Source: Bacteroidales bacterium (lineage in GTDB: Bacteria > Bacteroidota > Bacteroidia > Bacteroidales > UBA932). From it: DNA of 53,049 bases. Where the stretch lies: assembly GCA_020026275.1 (NCBI GenBank), contig JAHHQQ010000014.1, forward strand, positions 1 to 53,049, given 5' to 3'. Below, piece after piece: positions 51,210-53,049 of the stretch (positions within the stretch are counted from its first letter, which is position 1; each line of letters starts with the position of its first letter). The notes under the pieces were generated by a model. The model did no database searches. It was not told the DNA's origin and saw only the letters and a list, made by a program, of their open reading frames with translations. Made by a program: the position numbers and the translations under genes.

Positions 51210-52745
51210 ATGAAATTTGAAGATACCATCATCGCTCCTGCCACCGTTCCCGGCACAGGCGCCATTTCCGTCATCCGAATCAGCGGTCCGCTCAGTATGG
51301 AGGCCGGTGACCGGATCATTGATTTCCGCAACGGCACGCTTGCCGATTCTCCTGGCGGTCGGGTCAAGTTCGGCACCATTTCCCTACCTGACGGCAGTCC
51401 TCTTGACGACGTGCTGGTCAGCGTTTTCCGGGAGCCTCATTCCTACACAGGGGAAGATTCCATTGAGATTTCCTGCCATGCCTCGTCCTACATCGTGGAC
51501 AAGATCATTGAATTGTTCATCGGTGAGGGGCTTCGGATTGCGGAGCATGGTGAGTTCACCAAACGGGCCTTCATCAACGGCAAGATGGACCTGGCACAGG
51601 CTGAATCGGTTGCGGACCTTATCGCATCCGAAGGGGCCGCCGCCCACAAAGTCGCCATCAGCCAACTACGTGGAGGCTTCTCCAAAGAGTTGCAGGAATT
51701 GCGCGCCCAGTTGCTGGAAATGACCTCCCTCATGGAGCTGGAACTGGATTTCAGCGAAGAAGATGTCGAATTTGCAGACCGGAGCAAGCTGAACGCCGTC
51801 CTGGACAAGGCTCTTGCGCACATTGACAAGCTGGTCAAATCTTTCAAGCTGGGAAATGCCATCCGCAACGGTGTCCCGGTCGCTATCGCCGGTCCGGCAA
51901 ATGCTGGTAAGAGTACCTTGCTGAACAGTCTCCTGCACGAAGACCGCGCCATCGTCTCTTCCGTCGCCGGTACCACTCGTGACACCATCGAAGAGACTGT
52001 CAACATGGACGGCATCCTCTTCCGTTTCATTGACACGGCCGGAATCCGCGATGCGGAAGATGTCGTGGAGAAAATCGGCATTGACCGTACCTTCAAGAAA
52101 ATTTCCGAAGCCGACGTCATCATCGGCGTGCTGGACTGCGGCATGGACGACCTCGCGGAAGCCACCGCCATGCTCCTGTCCAAAGTTGATTTTTCGAGCC
52201 AGCAGCTGCTCCTGCTCCTGAACAAAATAGATTTCTACGCCCAGGAAGTGGTGGAGCGCGCCCGGAAAGAAGTCCTCGCCGTCTTCAGCGAAGCCGGCAT
52301 CGAGATGAACGTGGTCGATGGTGCTGGCGCTGTGGTTGCTGGTGCTGATTCTGGCGCTGACAGTGCTACGGGCGCTAGTTCTGGCGCTCCTGCTACGGCC
52401 GGACTTGGACAGACCGCTACCGGTAAGCCGGCCACCCTCCTGCTGATTTCCGCCCAAAGCGAAACCGATTGCGAAAAAGTGGCAGGCCTGCTCGTCGCCC
52501 AGATGAAAAACAAGATCGGCTCCGGCAACCAGACCCTCGTCACCAACTACCGCCACTACCAGGCCCTCAGCGAAGCCAGAGGCTGCCTCGAACGCGTCAA
52601 AGACGGCCTCAACCTCGGCATCCCGACCGACCTCGTCTCCCAAGACCTCCGCGAAGGCCTCGGCAAACTCGGCAGCATCCTCGGCATCATCGACTGCTCC
52701 GAAATATTGGGCAACATCTTTGAACACTTCTGCATCGGAAAGTAA
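51210..52745 (+). CDS. mnmE: tRNA modification GTPase MnmE with an Ala/Gly-rich insert
   Basis: 511 residues (usual about 450-460). The N-terminal formyl-THF domain has GTGAISVIRISGP and SYTGEDSIEISCH. The G domain has GPANAGKSTLLNSLL (G1), TTRDTIEE (G2), DTAGIRD (G3) and LNKID (G4). The protein ends in CIGK with the essential cysteine. With MnmG it modifies U34 of certain tRNAs. Between G4 and G5 (LLISAQSE) an insert of about 35 residues made of Gly, Ala, Ser, Asp and Thr (about 371-405) is unusual. The 3' third uses codons ending almost always in C. ATG 51210 is the start of homology. Confidence 0.94.
   Translation: MKFEDTIIAPATVPGTGAISVIRISGPLSMEAGDRIIDFRNGTLADSPGGRVKFGTISLPDGSPLDDVLVSVFREPHSYTGEDSIEISCHASSYIVDKIIELFIGEGLRIAEHGEFTKRAFINGKMDLAQAESVADLIASEGAAAHKVAISQLRGGFSKELQELRAQLLEMTSLMELELDFSEEDVEFADRSKLNAVLDKALAHIDKLVKSFKLGNAIRNGVPVAIAGPANAGKSTLLNSLLHEDRAIVSSVAGTTRDTIEETVNMDGILFRFIDTAGIRDAEDVVEKIGIDRTFKKISEADVIIGVLDCGMDDLAEATAMLLSKVDFSSQQLLLLLNKIDFYAQEVVERARKEVLAVFSEAGIEMNVVDGAGAVVAGADSGADSATGASSGAPATAGLGQTATGKPATLLLISAQSETDCEKVAGLLVAQMKNKIGSGNQTLVTNYRHYQALSEARGCLERVKDGLNLGIPTDLVSQDLREGLGKLGSILGIIDCSEILGNIFEHFCIGK
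52321..52415 (+). repeat. Low-complexity GCT/GGC-rich insert inside mnmE
   Basis: Repeated TGGCGCT and TGGTGCT words encode a Gly/Ala/Ser/Asp stretch. It is in frame and probably grew by slippage. Confidence 0.7.
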
Positions 52746-52781
52746 CTACCCTACTGACGATCAGACAATTATACACATTTC

Positions 52782-52822
52782 AAAATCCGGACAACACCCA
52801 ACAACGGCTTGCCCGGATTTTT
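52782..52822 (+). terminator. Terminator of mnmE
   Basis: AAAATCCGG (52782-52790) and CCGGATTTT (52813-52821) with a 22-base loop and a T-rich end. Confidence 0.7.
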
Positions 52823-52862
52823 CGTAAACACCCCCACCGAGGCCAGACCGCCCCCTCCCCGA

Positions 52863-53049
52863 CCAGCCCGAAACCGATTGCGAAAAAGGGGCAGGCCTGC
52901 TCGTCGTCCAGATGAAAAACAAGATTGGCTCCGGCAACCAGACCCTGGGGACCAACTACTGCCACTACCAAGCCATCAGCGAAGCCAAAGGCTACCTCGA
53001 ACGCGTCAAAGACGGCCTCAACCTCGGCATCCCGACCGACCTCGTCTCC
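52863..53049 (+). pseudogene. Partial duplicate of the mnmE 3' region (cut by window edge)
   Basis: From about 52867 the sequence repeats the 3' part of mnmE that begins near 52459 (ETDCEK, LLVVQMKNKIGSGNQT, LERVKDGLNLGIPTDLVS), with about a dozen substitutions over 180 bases and no insertions or deletions. It has no start codon, GTPase domain or promoter, and an in-frame stop lies upstream (about 52824). It stays open to the window end, so its full extent is unknown. Confidence 0.85.

Overview
The window looks like chromosomal DNA of a member of the order Bacteroidales (phylum Bacteroidota), probably a gut-type anaerobe. Two things point there. Promoters follow the Bacteroidota pattern (TTTG, a 19-20 base spacer, then TAnnTTTG); four are well formed, upstream of both tRNA-Phe genes, a 24-codon ORF and carA. 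Gene sets and order also fit: priA-parA-parB-DUF5683-LysM transglycosylase, hpt-adk-obg, tgt-lptG-dut-murF, a helix-hairpin-helix beta-barrel protein, and a Tgt without zinc cysteines. I cannot name the genus.

Left part (1-12.2 kb): the start of a secreted GH9-type glycosidase (minus, cut by the window edge); a plus-strand cluster of a BASS-family transporter, a PlsC-like acyltransferase and two tandem 479-residue outer-membrane barrels; a minus-strand cluster with a 5'-nucleotidase split into two secreted proteins plus a DeoR-type regulator; a secreted histidine phosphatase followed by a third barrel of the same family; and a ZupT-like zinc transporter.

Repeat island (12.2-14.8 kb): a REP-associated tyrosine transposase (RAYT) preceded by a nine-unit 14-bp minisatellite and surrounded by four copies of a REP-like hairpin, two of them inside a 351-bp tandem duplication that I read as exact.

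Glycine cleavage block (14.8-21.8 kb, minus): lplA-gcvT-gcvH-gcvPA-gcvPB-lpdA, so ligase, lipoyl carrier and all enzymes of the cycle sit together. Upstream are a double formylglycine-generating-enzyme-like lipoprotein, a divergent zinc alcohol dehydrogenase behind a perfect 33-bp palindrome, and a TerB/DUF1232 protein. From 25.3 to 27.2 kb coding is sparse: a frameshifted DUF4143 ATPase relic, two identical tRNA-Phe genes, and between them a 24-codon membrane-peptide ORF with its own promoter and terminator beside an AT-rich stretch with operator-like palindromes.

Core block (27.2-49.9 kb): replication restart (priA), chromosome partitioning (parAB), cell-wall enzymes, purine salvage (hpt, adk), ribosome-associated GTPase (obgE), tgt-lptG-dut-murF, a nucleoside transporter, and carAB. 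The CarA protein keeps the fold but has lost the cysteine, histidine and glutamate of the glutaminase triad, which suggests ammonia-dependent carbamoyl phosphate synthesis. The right end has a thioredoxin-like lipoprotein and mnmE, followed by a mutated partial copy of the mnmE 3' end that runs off the window.
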